Assembly (NCBI RefSeq): GCF_016464705.1
Contig: NZ_JAEHOB010000015.1
Location: 1 to 64,000 of the forward strand
Length of the DNA stretch: 64,000 nt
Reading direction: 5' to 3'
Source of the DNA: Qaidamihabitans albus
GTDB lineage: Bacteria > Actinomycetota > Actinomycetes > Mycobacteriales > Pseudonocardiaceae
The notes beneath the pieces are model-generated. The model ran no database searches and was not told the DNA's origin. It worked only from the letters and a program-made list of their open reading frames with translations. Position 1 is the first letter of the stretch, and every line of letters starts with the position of its first letter. Positions 44,583-53,365 of this stretch are shown here, in pieces. Position numbers and translations under genes: made by a program.

Positions 44583-45608
44583 ATGCCCAGCATCCCGACA
44601 TACACCGACGACGTCGATGTCGATGCCCTCGGAACCACCCTCATGCACGAGCACATCTTCGTTCGGATTCCCGATCTTCAGGAGTTCTTTCCCGGCTTCC
44701 AGGGCTGGGACGAGGCGACGGAGATCGCGAACGCCCGGGCGCATCTCGGCGCGCTCAACGACCTGGGCATCGGCACGATCGTCGACCTGACGGCCCCCGC
44801 CCTCGGTCGCGACGTCCACCGGGTCGCCCGCGCAGTGGACGGCAGCGGGATGCAGGTCGTCTTCTGCACCGGGTACTACACGTGCACCACGTTTCCGTTT
44901 CAGTACCGCGGCCCCGGCAAGCTCGTCATAGACGATCCGCACGGCGACTTCCTGGTGTCACTGCTCGCGCGGGACATCGAGGAGGGCATCGAGGACGCCG
45001 GAATCCGTGCCGGAATCCTGGAATGCGCCACCGATGAACCCGGCGAGACGTCCGACGGGAAGCGCGTGTTGCGGGCGGTCACCCGGACGCGCCTGCGTAC
45101 CGGAGTACCGATCTCCACCCATACGCACGCCCTGTCCCGGCGCGGGCTGGAGCAACAGCGGATCTTCCGGCAGGAGGGCGTCGACCTCGGTTGCGTCGTC
45201 ATCGGCCACTGCAACGAGACGACCGACCTGGGCTATCTCGAGCAGTTGGTCGACAATGCGTCCTATCCTGGCTGGGACGAGTGCGGGCTGGGCATCGTCC
45301 TCGGGTTGGACGAGCAGGTGGACACACTCGCCGAACTCTGCAGGCGCGGGTACGCCGACCGGATCGTGCTTTCCCACGACCGTCACTGCACGTCGGACTG
45401 GTTCCCCGAGGACCGAGTCGGTGAGACCGCTCCACAGCGGACGTACGACTACGTCTACAGCGGCGTCCTGCCCGGACTGCTGGAACACGGCATCACCGAG
45501 GACCAGGTCGAGCAGATGCTGCTGCGGCACAACCCGCGGGACATCTTCTCGGGCGGGGCCGCCGACCGCACCCCCGCCGCCGACCCGATGCAGGAGCCCA
45601 CGCGATGA
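44583..45608 (+). CDS. Phosphotriesterase-like (PHP-type) metallohydrolase, possible lactonase
   Basis: 341 residues of the amidohydrolase TIM-barrel. Metal ligands are H22 and H24 (HEH), E147 (GILECAT), H180/H182 region (STHTHA), H209 (IGHCNETTD) and D266 (LSHDRHC). The bridging ligand, a carboxylated Lys in true phosphotriesterases, is Glu here, as in the PHP branch. Many relatives hydrolyse lactones. A gamma-lactone-opening step giving a 4-hydroxy acid would precede the synthetase and kinase of this island. Overlap of 4 bases with the thioesterase start marks an operon. Substrate is inference. Confidence 0.85.
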   Translation: MPSIPTYTDDVDVDALGTTLMHEHIFVRIPDLQEFFPGFQGWDEATEIANARAHLGALNDLGIGTIVDLTAPALGRDVHRVARAVDGSGMQVVFCTGYYTCTTFPFQYRGPGKLVIDDPHGDFLVSLLARDIEEGIEDAGIRAGILECATDEPGETSDGKRVLRAVTRTRLRTGVPISTHTHALSRRGLEQQRIFRQEGVDLGCVVIGHCNETTDLGYLEQLVDNASYPGWDECGLGIVLGLDEQVDTLAELCRRGYADRIVLSHDRHCTSDWFPEDRVGETAPQRTYDYVYSGVLPGLLEHGITEDQVEQMLLRHNPRDIFSGGAADRTPAADPMQEPTR

Positions 45609-46051
45609 CGGCCGAACCGGCTGCGGCCGATCCCGACTTCGCACAAACCGTGAAGGGTGCGGTGCTGTCGATGCCGGCGGCCAAGCACCTGGGTTTCGAG
45701 TTCGCGTGGTTGGAGCCGGGCGCGGTCGAGATCGTTCAGCCGCACCGCGACGAGCTCACCCAGCACGACGGCTTCATTCAGGGCGGCGTACTGGGCTCGC
45801 TGGCGGACTTCGCCGGGGGCTCCGCGGCGGGCACGCTCCTGCCGCCAGGATGGGTGAACATGACGATCGACTACACGGTGAAGCTGCTGGCGCCCGCAAA
45901 GGGCGAGTGGATCGTCGCGCGTGGCCGGGTCATCAAACCGGGGTCCCTGGTGACGGTCGCGGCCGCCGACGTCTTGGCGGTGAACGGCACCGGCGAGACA
46001 CTCTGTGCCACGGCACTGGTGACCATGCGCAACGTCCAGCCTGCCGGCTGA
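45605..46051 (+). CDS. PaaI-type hot-dog thioesterase
   Basis: 148 residues. HDGFIQGGVLGSLADFAGGS (about 53–72) is the hallmark of PaaI-like thioesterases, with the catalytic acidic residue in the helix. The pair could release CoA from a dead-end or product ester. The start overlaps the upstream hydrolase stop (ATGA). It is the last gene of the island; IS debris follows. Confidence 0.88.
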   Translation: MTAEPAAADPDFAQTVKGAVLSMPAAKHLGFEFAWLEPGAVEIVQPHRDELTQHDGFIQGGVLGSLADFAGGSAAGTLLPPGWVNMTIDYTVKLLAPAKGEWIVARGRVIKPGSLVTVAAADVLAVNGTGETLCATALVTMRNVQPAG

Positions 46052-46968
46052 GCCCAGCGACCCGTCGTCCCCGGCAAGCGTCACTGCCCCCGGCTGCCAC
46101 ATCCGCGCGCGCCCGCTGCCAGCAGTCCAACCTGAGGCCGATCCCGCCGCCGACCAGGCGCGCCGTCGTCAACGCGATCGCACGGACCTGCTCGACCTGG
46201 TCCAGCTCAACATCGACACCGTCCACCGTCATGCGCAGGCAGATCTGGTGCTGCATCGGCATGAACGCCACGCCGGGGCATCAGGTGTAACCGAGACCAG
46301 GATCGGGCGTGCGCGGCGCCGCAGCGGTTGGTATCGGTCGTCGTGGTGTGCGCGGGTGTCGGGCCGGTCGCTGGGTCGGCGAACACGAACGGGCCTCCGT
46401 GCCGGGTGCTGCGCCTCGGGTGCCGGGTCGCCGGGGTAGTGCGGGGAAGGCCAGCACCCGACTGAGTGCAGTCGCACCAGCTGCCGGATCGGGAGATCGG
46501 CCAGCAGGAACGTCAGATGGGGACCGTCGAAGCCACTGTCACCGATGATCCAGATCTCCGAGGCAACCTCGGGGATCATCTGGGGTTGGCGCCGGCCGCG
46601 TGCGTAGGTGTGGCAGGACCGTCGATCGGGGCTGGGGTTCGCGTCCGATCGTAGCCAGTGGCTGACGTCGATGGCCAGCATGGTCCGGCCGCCGCCGAGC
46701 AAGGAATCGACTGGCGGACAAGAACATTGCCGAACATGCTGATGTCGATCTCGCCCTGGTTCAGACTGTCGTAAAGACTGCCATGGCCGCGCCGGTGTTC
46801 AGCCTCCAATGTCAGGTCGACCAGCGAAGTGACCGGCCCGTCGGCGCGCAGTGCCGCATCGGTCAGCTCGAACAACGCGTCCGCCCGCGCGGTCAGGCAC
46901 TGGTGAAACTTACGTGGCGGAACCGGGACAACTCCCCAGCGCAACAGCGGCGCTGAGGTGGTGCACAC
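46052..46968 (-). pseudogene. Degenerate transposase of the IS701-like type
   Basis: From about 46968 the frame reads VPVPPRKFHQCLTARADALF and DGPVTSLVDLTLEAEHRRGH, the N-terminus of a common actinobacterial transposase. A shifted frame continues with MLAIDVSHWLRSDANPSPDR and DRRSCHTYARG, then jumps to IWIIGDSGFDGPHLTFLLAD. Much of the DDE domain is deleted. Between 46052 and 46230 the remaining sequence reads as an unassigned frame (HQICLRMTVDGVDVELDQVE) that is not clearly transposase. The whole stretch is scar tissue at the edge of the catabolic island. Confidence 0.65.
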
Positions 46969-47137
46969 TTATCACCGAAGCCTTGGTGCGATCTTCCGCC
47001 CGTCGGAAGAAGTAATGATCAACCAACGGTTTCCATCCATGATTAACTGGGTCTATCTCGGCGACCCGGACCTTTAACGCTCAAGCCTAGCGCTACTTCC
47101 TCCCGATTTGCTCGCCGTCGGTGCGCTATAGTTGGGG
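46969..47137. other. Short spacer between transposase scar and RidA gene
   Basis: AT-richer than its surroundings, which suggests foreign origin. A TATAGT -10-like box at 47128–47133 lies 4 bases before the RidA start codon. The likely -35 (TTGCTC at 47108–47113) is close at 14 bases spacing, so the promoter call is weak. Confidence 0.35.
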
Positions 47138-47524
47138 ATGGTTTCATTCACGTGTTTTAACCCGTCCGATGTCCCAGAGCCTGTCGGTGGCTACTCCCAA
47201 TCGGTGTCGGTGGCCGGTGCCTCCAGGTTGCTGTTCATCAGTGGGCAGATTCCAGAAACCGACACTGGCGCTATCCCGGAAGAGTTCGCCGAGCAATGCC
47301 GACTCGCCTGGACCAATGTCCTGGCGAACCTACGCGCGGCCGGGTTCAATGTCGACGATCTGGTCAAGGTAACGACGTATCTCACCGACCGTGCCTACGC
47401 CGAGCAGAACCGTGCCGTTCGGAGGGCGGTTCTCGGCGACGCCCAGCCATCATCGACGGTTGTCGTTGTCGGAACACTTGATCCGCGGTGGCTACTGGAG
47501 ATAGAGGCCATCGCCGTGCGTTAG
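47138..47524 (+). CDS. RidA-family protein (YjgF/YER057c/UK114)
   Basis: 128 residues. The start at 47138 follows the -10-like box so closely that the message is likely leaderless. Family features: GGYSQSVSVAGASRLLFISGQIP and a C-terminal TLDPRWLLEIEAIAV. The active-site Arg of deaminase members is not obvious: the usual R around position 105 is replaced in SSTVVVVGTLDP. RidA proteins hydrolyse reactive enamine/imine intermediates; this one may belong to a subfamily without that activity. It stands alone between two transposase scars. Confidence 0.85.
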   Translation: MVSFTCFNPSDVPEPVGGYSQSVSVAGASRLLFISGQIPETDTGAIPEEFAEQCRLAWTNVLANLRAAGFNVDDLVKVTTYLTDRAYAEQNRAVRRAVLGDAQPSSTVVVVGTLDPRWLLEIEAIAVR

Positions 47525-48304
47525 TGGCACCTAAATAGCTTTCGGTAATGGAGTGAGTCGCCGACGGTGATTTGCGTTGTGGGGTAGGACAGTCGTGGTG
47601 TGCCGGATCCATCACGATGCCCTGCTGGGCGTGAACCTGATCGGGATGCCAAACATGTCAACTGCTCGCCGCAACTTCAAGGCGTTGCGGGGAGGCCGCC
47701 TGTAAGCGCGCCGTCAGCATGGTAAGCGTGCTACGCTTGTACCAGGCGCAGTACTTGCGCACCTAGTGACCGACACCGGACTCGTTTAGGTGAGCTGAAA
47801 GGTTTCCTCCACGTCTCAGCGTTATCCAACGACTCGGACCAGTCCAGCGATCGGGCCGGGATGGGTGCTGTGGCAGACGTAGTAGGCCAGGTCGGTGGCG
47901 TTGCTGATCGAGCGGTGCACCAGCAGCGGGTGCCGGCCTGACAGCCAGGCGATCGACTGGATTGTCAACGGCCAGTTGATTCTCCCCGTAGGCTGCCAGC
48001 ATTTCCCCGCAGGTGGCCAGCGGTTTCTCCCCAGCGGTCGTCAGATATTCCCCGCCGTGGGTTGTGGGTCTGCGGGATGAACGTATTCGCTGGCTCCCGG
48101 TCTGCTTCGATGCGGATCTGTCGACGCCGGGTGGCGGCGTAGTCGCGCACCATCCCGTACGACACCACCCCGCCGGTGTCGTGCTCGGAGACCTGCCAAA
48201 GCCAGCCACGTACTACAAAACCACGAACCAGCTGAAGGATGAAAAGGGCTCCCTACTCCCCTCATTTCGAGCCCGCTCTATCACCAACGATCATGGGTAC
48301 CAGG
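47525..48304. other. Gene-poor stretch with an IS701-like fragment
   Basis: On the reverse strand, 47822–47967, codons read SIAWLSGRHPLLVHRSISNA and AYYVCHSTHPGPIAGLVRVV. These match the C-terminal part of IS701-like transposases just before the RWTVEESF motif. The flanking sequence is frameshifted and holds no other recognisable gene. This is a second transposase remnant, possibly the other half of the copy at 46052–46968. Confidence 0.55.
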
Positions 48305-49228
48305 TCAATCGGGGTTAGATACCGTTCTCGTCGCCGCGATGTTTCGAAGTTTCTCGATGGCGGCTTCCTGAAGTGGGGAGAAGTGCTTGCTCGGTCGGTG
48401 AAACAGGCCAATTCCTTCGGCCAGCTTCGCGTCGCCGATCGAGACGCTCCTCAGTCGACCCGCGTTGACGTCGTCGGCGATGACGTAGGACGGGGCCAAG
48501 CAGACCCAGTTGTTGGCCGCGACCGCCCTCTTCATCGCCTCGGCGTGGCCGAGGCGCATGACGTAGCTCAGCTCGCCGACGTCGTAGGTGCGGAGCTGGT
48601 CGCTCAGCATGCGGTCGAACGCGACGCCTGCGGGCACGCCCACGAGCGGTAGCGCGATGAGCTCGGCGAGCCCGACCGTGTCCCCGTCCGGTGGACCGTT
48701 CGGTGCGGCGGCGAGAACGAGCTGCTCCTCCCAGAGCTTCTCCGCTTGTAGCGGAGCAGGTTCGAGCTCGTCGAACCATGTGGCGACGGCGAAGTCCGCT
48801 TCACCGAGCGTGACAGTGCGCAGTGCTGCGGCGGGCTCGCTTATGTGGACGGTGATGTCGGCTCCGGTGCGCTCACGGCGCAGTTCGCTGAGCAACGGAG
48901 GAACGAGGTACGTGCCGATGGCCATGCTGGTGGCGGCCACGAGTGATCCGGCGGCGCCCGCTCTCAGGTTTTCGATGTCACGGCGGACTTGCGTGCTGCC
49001 GGCGAGCACGTCTGAGGCCCACGAATAGAACCGATGGCCGGCTTCGGTCAGCACAAGATGCCGACCTTCCCGCACGAACAGGGTCGCATCGAGGGCCTTC
49101 TCCAGCGTCCGCAGCTGCGCTGACACCCACGGTTGCGCCACCCGGAGACGTTCGGCGGCGCGCGTTACGCCGCCCTCCTCGACCACGGTGCAGAAGAGAT
49201 GAAGGCGACGTAGCTGCAACTGAAGCAT
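48305..49228 (-). CDS. LysR-family regulator
   Basis: 307 residues. The N-terminal HTH (1–60; RLHLFCTVVEEGGVTRAAER, then VSAQLRTLEKAL) is standard, followed by a two-lobed periplasmic-binding-like effector domain. Divergent from the LLM monooxygenase by 96 bases, where a TAATGGTGTTA half-symmetric element could be the LysR site. It is expected to activate the oxidative operon in the presence of its substrate or an intermediate, as LysR proteins usually do for divergent catabolic genes. Confidence 0.9.
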   Translation of the reverse strand: MLQLQLRRLHLFCTVVEEGGVTRAAERLRVAQPWVSAQLRTLEKALDATLFVREGRHLVLTEAGHRFYSWASDVLAGSTQVRRDIENLRAGAAGSLVAATSMAIGTYLVPPLLSELRRERTGADITVHISEPAAALRTVTLGEADFAVATWFDELEPAPLQAEKLWEEQLVLAAAPNGPPDGDTVGLAELIALPLVGVPAGVAFDRMLSDQLRTYDVGELSYVMRLGHAEAMKRAVAANNWVCLAPSYVIADDVNAGRLRSVSIGDAKLAEGIGLFHRPSKHFSPLQEAAIEKLRNIAATRTVSNPD

Positions 49229-49324
49229 ACGAGGAATCGTATCGAACTATCCCAACATTCGTAATGGTGTTATGTGATGCGGCTCTCTAGCGTGGTCGAC
49301 ACACCACGGACAAGGAGGTCTGCG

Positions 49325-50476
49325 ATGAACCCGCTGTTCGGCGACAACGCCCTCAAACTCGGGCTGTTCTGCACTAACGGCACTGGTGCGTCTCAAACGC
49401 TGGTGCCGGAGGCGCACGAGACGGCATGGAGCATGTCGTTGCGGACTGCTCAGGCAGCCGATCGCGCGGGGTTCGAGGCCGTTGTACCGTTCGCCCGCTG
49501 GAAGGGGTACCCGGAGAACCGGCCCGAGCATCGCTCCGGCCGCGTGTTGGACCCGTTCACGTGGGCCGCAGGTATCGCCGCGGTCACCGAGAGGATCGGC
49601 GTGTTCGCCACCTCGCATGCGCCGACCTTGCACCCGATTGTCGCCGCGAAGCAGGCCGCGACCGTGGATCACATCTCCGGTGGGCGGTTCGCGTTGAACG
49701 TGGTGGGTGGTTGGAATCGGCCGGAACTGGAGATGTTCGGGGCTCCGCTGCGGGAGCATGACGAGCGTTACGACCACCTCGCCGAGTGGCTGCAGGTGAT
49801 CCGCAAGCTGTGGACCGAAACCGACGAGTTCGACTTCCACGGTCGCTTCTTCGACGTCGTGGGCGGCGTGTCCCAGCCGAAACCGGTCCAGTCCGCGGTC
49901 CCGATCATGAATGCCGGTGGTTCCTCGCGGGGCATGCGGTTCGCCGCAGAGCACGCCGATTTGTGTTTCGTGATTGTGCATTCCGACGACGAGAACGAGA
50001 TCCGCGATCAGATCCAGGGTTACAAGCAGATGGCCCGGGAGGAGTTCGGCCGCGAGGTTCGTGTGTGGACCCACACCGTGGTCGTCCAGCGAGAGACGCA
50101 GGCTGAAGCAGACGCCTACTTCCGGCGGTTCTCCGTCGAGTACGAGGACGCCGAGAGCGTCGACGCCTGGATGCGACTGCAAGGCGCCAACACCGAGCTG
50201 ATGTCCCCCGAGGTCATGCAAGCCATGCGCCAGCGCTTCGCGGCGGGCGCCGGCGGGTTCCCGTTGGTCGGCACCGCGGACACGATCGCCGATCGGCTCG
50301 AGACGCTCAGCCGGGCAGGCATCGAGGGGGCTCTTCTGACCTGGGTGGACTACGACACCGGGATTGCCGATTTCACCCGGGACGTGCTGCCGCTGCTCGA
50401 GAAGTCCGGGCTCCGCGCACCGCCTGGACCGGTCGCGCAGGCCGGCGCCGTCCCGGAGCGGGCGGTGACCGGATGA
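49325..50476 (+). CDS. LLM-class flavin-dependent monooxygenase
   Basis: 383 residues. ATG at 49325 behind a strong AAGGAGG. The bacterial luciferase-like fold shows in PFARWKGYPENR, VDHISGGRFALNVVGGWNRP and PIMNAGGSSRGMRFAAEHAD. It resembles the RutA / SfnG-type monooxygenases that use reduced FMN from a separate reductase to open amide rings or cleave C–S or C–C bonds. Two flavin-reductase-type genes lie in the same operon (55981 and 56451). First gene of the operon. Confidence 0.88.
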   Translation: MNPLFGDNALKLGLFCTNGTGASQTLVPEAHETAWSMSLRTAQAADRAGFEAVVPFARWKGYPENRPEHRSGRVLDPFTWAAGIAAVTERIGVFATSHAPTLHPIVAAKQAATVDHISGGRFALNVVGGWNRPELEMFGAPLREHDERYDHLAEWLQVIRKLWTETDEFDFHGRFFDVVGGVSQPKPVQSAVPIMNAGGSSRGMRFAAEHADLCFVIVHSDDENEIRDQIQGYKQMAREEFGREVRVWTHTVVVQRETQAEADAYFRRFSVEYEDAESVDAWMRLQGANTELMSPEVMQAMRQRFAAGAGGFPLVGTADTIADRLETLSRAGIEGALLTWVDYDTGIADFTRDVLPLLEKSGLRAPPGPVAQAGAVPERAVTG

Positions 50477-51342
50477 GAATCGCCCGTTTTCGCACCTCCT
50501 CCGGGGAAACCGGCTTCGGCGTCGTCGAGGACCACCGCGTCGTTCGGCTGGACCACCGAATCGCCTCGTTCGAGTCGGTGCTCGCCGAACCGCCGTCGAT
50601 CCGCGACGACGACCCCTCGGTCTCGGTCGACGACCTGCTGTGGGAGCCCCCGTTCGGGGACAACGCGAAGATCGTGTGCGTCGGGTTCAACTACGCGACC
50701 CACGCATCGGAGTCGGAACGCTCACCGGTCGAGGCCCCGGACCGCCCCACCCTGTTCACCCGCTTCGTCGACTCGTTCGTCGGCGCCGGGACGCCCGTCG
50801 TGCGGCCGGCTCTCGACGACTCGCTCGACTGGGAAGGCGAGGCAGCGCTGGTGATCGGCGCGCCGGGCCGCCGGATCGCTCCGGAGGACGCCTGGGACCA
50901 CATCGCCGGTGTCACCTGTGTCGCCGAGAACAGCGTCCGGTCCTGGCAGTTGCACTCCACCCAGGCCACCGCGGGCAAGAACTGGCATCACAGCGGGGCC
51001 GTCGGCCCGTGGATCACGACCGCCGACGAGATCGGCACCGGACCGTTGCGGGTCACCACCCGGCTCAACGGGCGGACGGTGCAGGACGACACGACCGACA
51101 GGCTCACCTTCGGATTCGCCGAGCTGGTCGCCTACATCAGCGCCCTCACGCCGTTGCGGGCGGGCGATCTGATCGCCACCGGCACGCCGAAGGGCATCGG
51201 TTACCGGATGGACCCGCCGCGGTTCCTGCGGCCGGGCGACGAGGTCGAGGTGGAGGTCTCCGGAGTCGGGACCCTGCGGCACGGCGTGGTCGACGAGAAA
51301 CCGGCCCCCCACGCACGCGAGACGGTGGAGGCGACCCGATGA
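50473..51342 (+). CDS. Fumarylacetoacetate hydrolase (FAH)-family protein
   Basis: 289 residues, ATGA overlap with the monooxygenase. An N-terminal beta-domain leads to the FAH core with VGFNYATHASES, SLDWEGEAALVIG (metal-binding Glu pair), and GTPKGIGYRMDPP. In the usual NDxSxRD motif the metal-ligand Asp aligns with Glu (AENSVRSWQ), a conservative change. Family members hydrolyse or decarboxylate oxo-acid ring-cleavage products such as fumarylpyruvate or oxohex-enedioates, using Mg/Mn. Fits a ring-cleavage pathway with the terminal cupin dioxygenase. Confidence 0.88.
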   Translation: MRIARFRTSSGETGFGVVEDHRVVRLDHRIASFESVLAEPPSIRDDDPSVSVDDLLWEPPFGDNAKIVCVGFNYATHASESERSPVEAPDRPTLFTRFVDSFVGAGTPVVRPALDDSLDWEGEAALVIGAPGRRIAPEDAWDHIAGVTCVAENSVRSWQLHSTQATAGKNWHHSGAVGPWITTADEIGTGPLRVTTRLNGRTVQDDTTDRLTFGFAELVAYISALTPLRAGDLIATGTPKGIGYRMDPPRFLRPGDEVEVEVSGVGTLRHGVVDEKPAPHARETVEATR

Positions 51343-52271
51343 ACCTGTGGACAGAGGACGACGTGCGTTCGCGGCTGACCCTTTCCGAGGTGATCGGCTC
51401 GCTGGAGGCGGTGTTGTCCCACGAGGCCGCCGGCTCCGCCTGGAACCTGGACAAGACGATGACGACCTGGCCGCACGGCGAGGGCCGCGGCAGCGCGCAC
51501 GCTCTCGGTGCGCTCGACCGCGAGGCCGACCTGGCGATCTTCAAGACCTGGGTCAACACCCCCGCCGGCGCAAGCGCGCTGATGACCATGTTCACCGCCG
51601 GCGACGGCGCCACTCTCGGCGTCGCCGAGGCAGGCGCGGCCGGCGCGTTTCGAACCGCGGCGATCGCCGGGGTGGCGACGCGCTGGCTGGCGGCCCCGGA
51701 CGCCGACGAGCTCGCCGTGCTGGGGGCGGGGCGCCAGGCGTTGCGTCAGGTCGAGGCGATCGCCGCGGTACGCCCGCTGCGTCGTGTCCGGCTGTGGAAC
51801 CGCACCGCGGACCGGGCACACGCGCTGGCCGAGCAGGTCCAGGACCGACTGGGCATCGCCACGGCCGTCACCGACACGGTCGAGGAAGTGACTCGCGACG
51901 TCCGCATCGTCACCCTGATCACTCGCGCCCAGGAGCCCTTCCTCCGGCTGGAGCACCTCGCGTCCGGTGCCCATTTGAATGCGGTGGGAGCGATTCTGCC
52001 TTCGCACGCCGAGTTCGACCCCGGCTTACTCGAAGAGTCCGCGCTGACCGTCGTGGACAGCGAGGCCAATGCGAGGCGCGGATCGCGCGAACTGCGCGAA
52101 CACTTCGGGACCGTCGACTCCGACGGCTGGGGGACGCTACGCAGCCTCTGCGACGTCGTCGCCGGGAAAGCGGAACGGCCTTCCAGCCCCCGCTGCACGG
52201 TGTTCAAGGGAATGGGGATGGGCTTGTCCGACCTGGCGGTCGCCCGCCTGCTCGTTGGAGGCCGGTCGTGA
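51339..52271 (+). CDS. Ornithine cyclodeaminase / mu-crystallin family protein
   Basis: 310 residues, overlapping both neighbours by 4 bases. NAD(P)-binding GAGRQALRQVEAIAAV (about 127–142), RVRLWNRTADRAHAL and GAHLNAVGA are typical. Members include ornithine cyclodeaminase, alanine dehydrogenase and imine or ketimine reductases. Residues for ornithine binding are not evident. In this operon it might reduce or deaminate an imine from an N-containing ring product. That would point to an amino or N-heterocyclic substrate, but this is inference. Confidence 0.85.
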   Translation: MNLWTEDDVRSRLTLSEVIGSLEAVLSHEAAGSAWNLDKTMTTWPHGEGRGSAHALGALDREADLAIFKTWVNTPAGASALMTMFTAGDGATLGVAEAGAAGAFRTAAIAGVATRWLAAPDADELAVLGAGRQALRQVEAIAAVRPLRRVRLWNRTADRAHALAEQVQDRLGIATAVTDTVEEVTRDVRIVTLITRAQEPFLRLEHLASGAHLNAVGAILPSHAEFDPGLLEESALTVVDSEANARRGSRELREHFGTVDSDGWGTLRSLCDVVAGKAERPSSPRCTVFKGMGMGLSDLAVARLLVGGRS

Positions 52272-53242
52272 GGTTCCGCAATGACCCGGCCCGGATCCGG
52301 GGCTCGATCGCCCCGGTCATCACTCCGTTCACCGACGACGGGGCCCTCGACCTCGCCTCACTGCGTGGGCTGGTGCGCTGGCAGCTCACCTCGGGCTCGC
52401 ACGGCGTGTCCATCGGCGGCTCCACTGGTGAGCCGTCCGCCCAGACGGTCGCGGAGCGGATCGAGGCGATCCGCGCCGTCGCCGACGAGATCGGCGACGC
52501 CGTTCCGTTCCTGCCCGGCACCGGCTCGGCGAAGCTCGACGAGACCCTCGAGATCACCGCCGCTGCGCGCGACGCCGGGGCCGACGCCGCACTGGTGATC
52601 ACGCCCTACTACGCCCGCCCGACCCAGGAGGCGCTCTACCAGTGGTATCGCACGGTCGCTGAGGAGTTCCCCGACCTGCCGATCGTGGTCTACAACGTGC
52701 CGTCCCGAACGGCCGTGGACCTTGCCCCGGAGACCATGGCCCGGCTGTTCGCCGACTACGACAACGTGGTCGGGATCAAAGAGACCACCAAGGATTTCGA
52801 GCACTTCTCGCGCGTACTGCACCTGTGCGGGCGCGAACTGATGGTCTGGTCGGGAATAGAGCTGCTCGGCCTACCGCTGCTGGCCCTCGGCGGCGCCGGC
52901 TTCGTCTCCGCGGTGTCGAACCTGGCTCCCTGGGCGGTCGCGCGCATGTACGAGACCTGGGACGCGGGCGACCACGAGGCCGCCCGCGAGCTCCACTACG
53001 CCCTGCACCCGTTGGTGGACCTGCTGTTCGTCGAGACCAACCCGGCCCCGGCGAAATGGGTCCTGCATCAACAGGAACGCCTGACGTCGGCGCACGTGCG
53101 CGCCCCTCTCCTGCCACTCGGCGACCACAGTAAACCGCGGGTTCGCGCACTGCTCGACCAGGGCGCAGCGGTCCTCAGCGGCACCCCTGGCGCTACGCCC
53201 TCCACCAAGCAACCCACCGTGCTGCGGGAGCCCGCGCCATGA
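52268..53242 (+). CDS. DapA-family class I aldolase/lyase
   Basis: 324 residues, GTG overlapping the previous stop. TIM-barrel with GGSTGEPSA (50–58), Y142 in VVYNVPSRTA and Schiff-base K171 in GIKETTKDF. It keeps all catalytic elements. Because lysine biosynthesis genes are absent and the gene is buried in a catabolic operon, it is more likely a pyruvate-forming hydratase-aldolase or a decarboxylating dehydratase than dihydrodipicolinate synthase. The C-terminal 35 residues are a low-complexity extension (TPSTKQPTVLREPAP). Confidence 0.9.
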   Translation: MRFRNDPARIRGSIAPVITPFTDDGALDLASLRGLVRWQLTSGSHGVSIGGSTGEPSAQTVAERIEAIRAVADEIGDAVPFLPGTGSAKLDETLEITAAARDAGADAALVITPYYARPTQEALYQWYRTVAEEFPDLPIVVYNVPSRTAVDLAPETMARLFADYDNVVGIKETTKDFEHFSRVLHLCGRELMVWSGIELLGLPLLALGGAGFVSAVSNLAPWAVARMYETWDAGDHEAARELHYALHPLVDLLFVETNPAPAKWVLHQQERLTSAHVRAPLLPLGDHSKPRVRALLDQGAAVLSGTPGATPSTKQPTVLREPAP

Positions 53243-53365
53243 CCGCCGACACCGACGGACCCGGTACGCCGGCATGGGCGAGTCCGCACCGCACGACTGA
53301 CCCGCCGACCAGCACCCACACCTCACCCCTCCACCATCCCCGACCTCGTCGTGACGGGAGATCCG
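53243..53365 (+). other. Intra-operon spacer before the P450
   Basis: The only non-overlapping gap of size in the operon (123 bases). An ATG at 53239 overlapping the DapA stop opens a short frame with Pro/Thr/His-rich residues that is not convincing as a protein. The true P450 ribosome site GGGAG is at its end. Confidence 0.4.

Noticed and set aside
49229-49324. Precise LysR box in the LysR–monooxygenase gap
   Set aside because: TAATGGTGTTA is only half-symmetric and several T-N11-A matches fit equally well, so no exact site is annotated.
52268-53242. Lysine-biosynthesis dihydrodipicolinate synthase
   Set aside because: Catalytic residues fit the whole DapA family, but the gene is coupled into a catabolic operon and no other lysine gene is near.
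53239-53365. Short frame coupled to the DapA stop
   Set aside because: Pro/Thr/His-rich and runs out of frame through the P450; probably spacer only.
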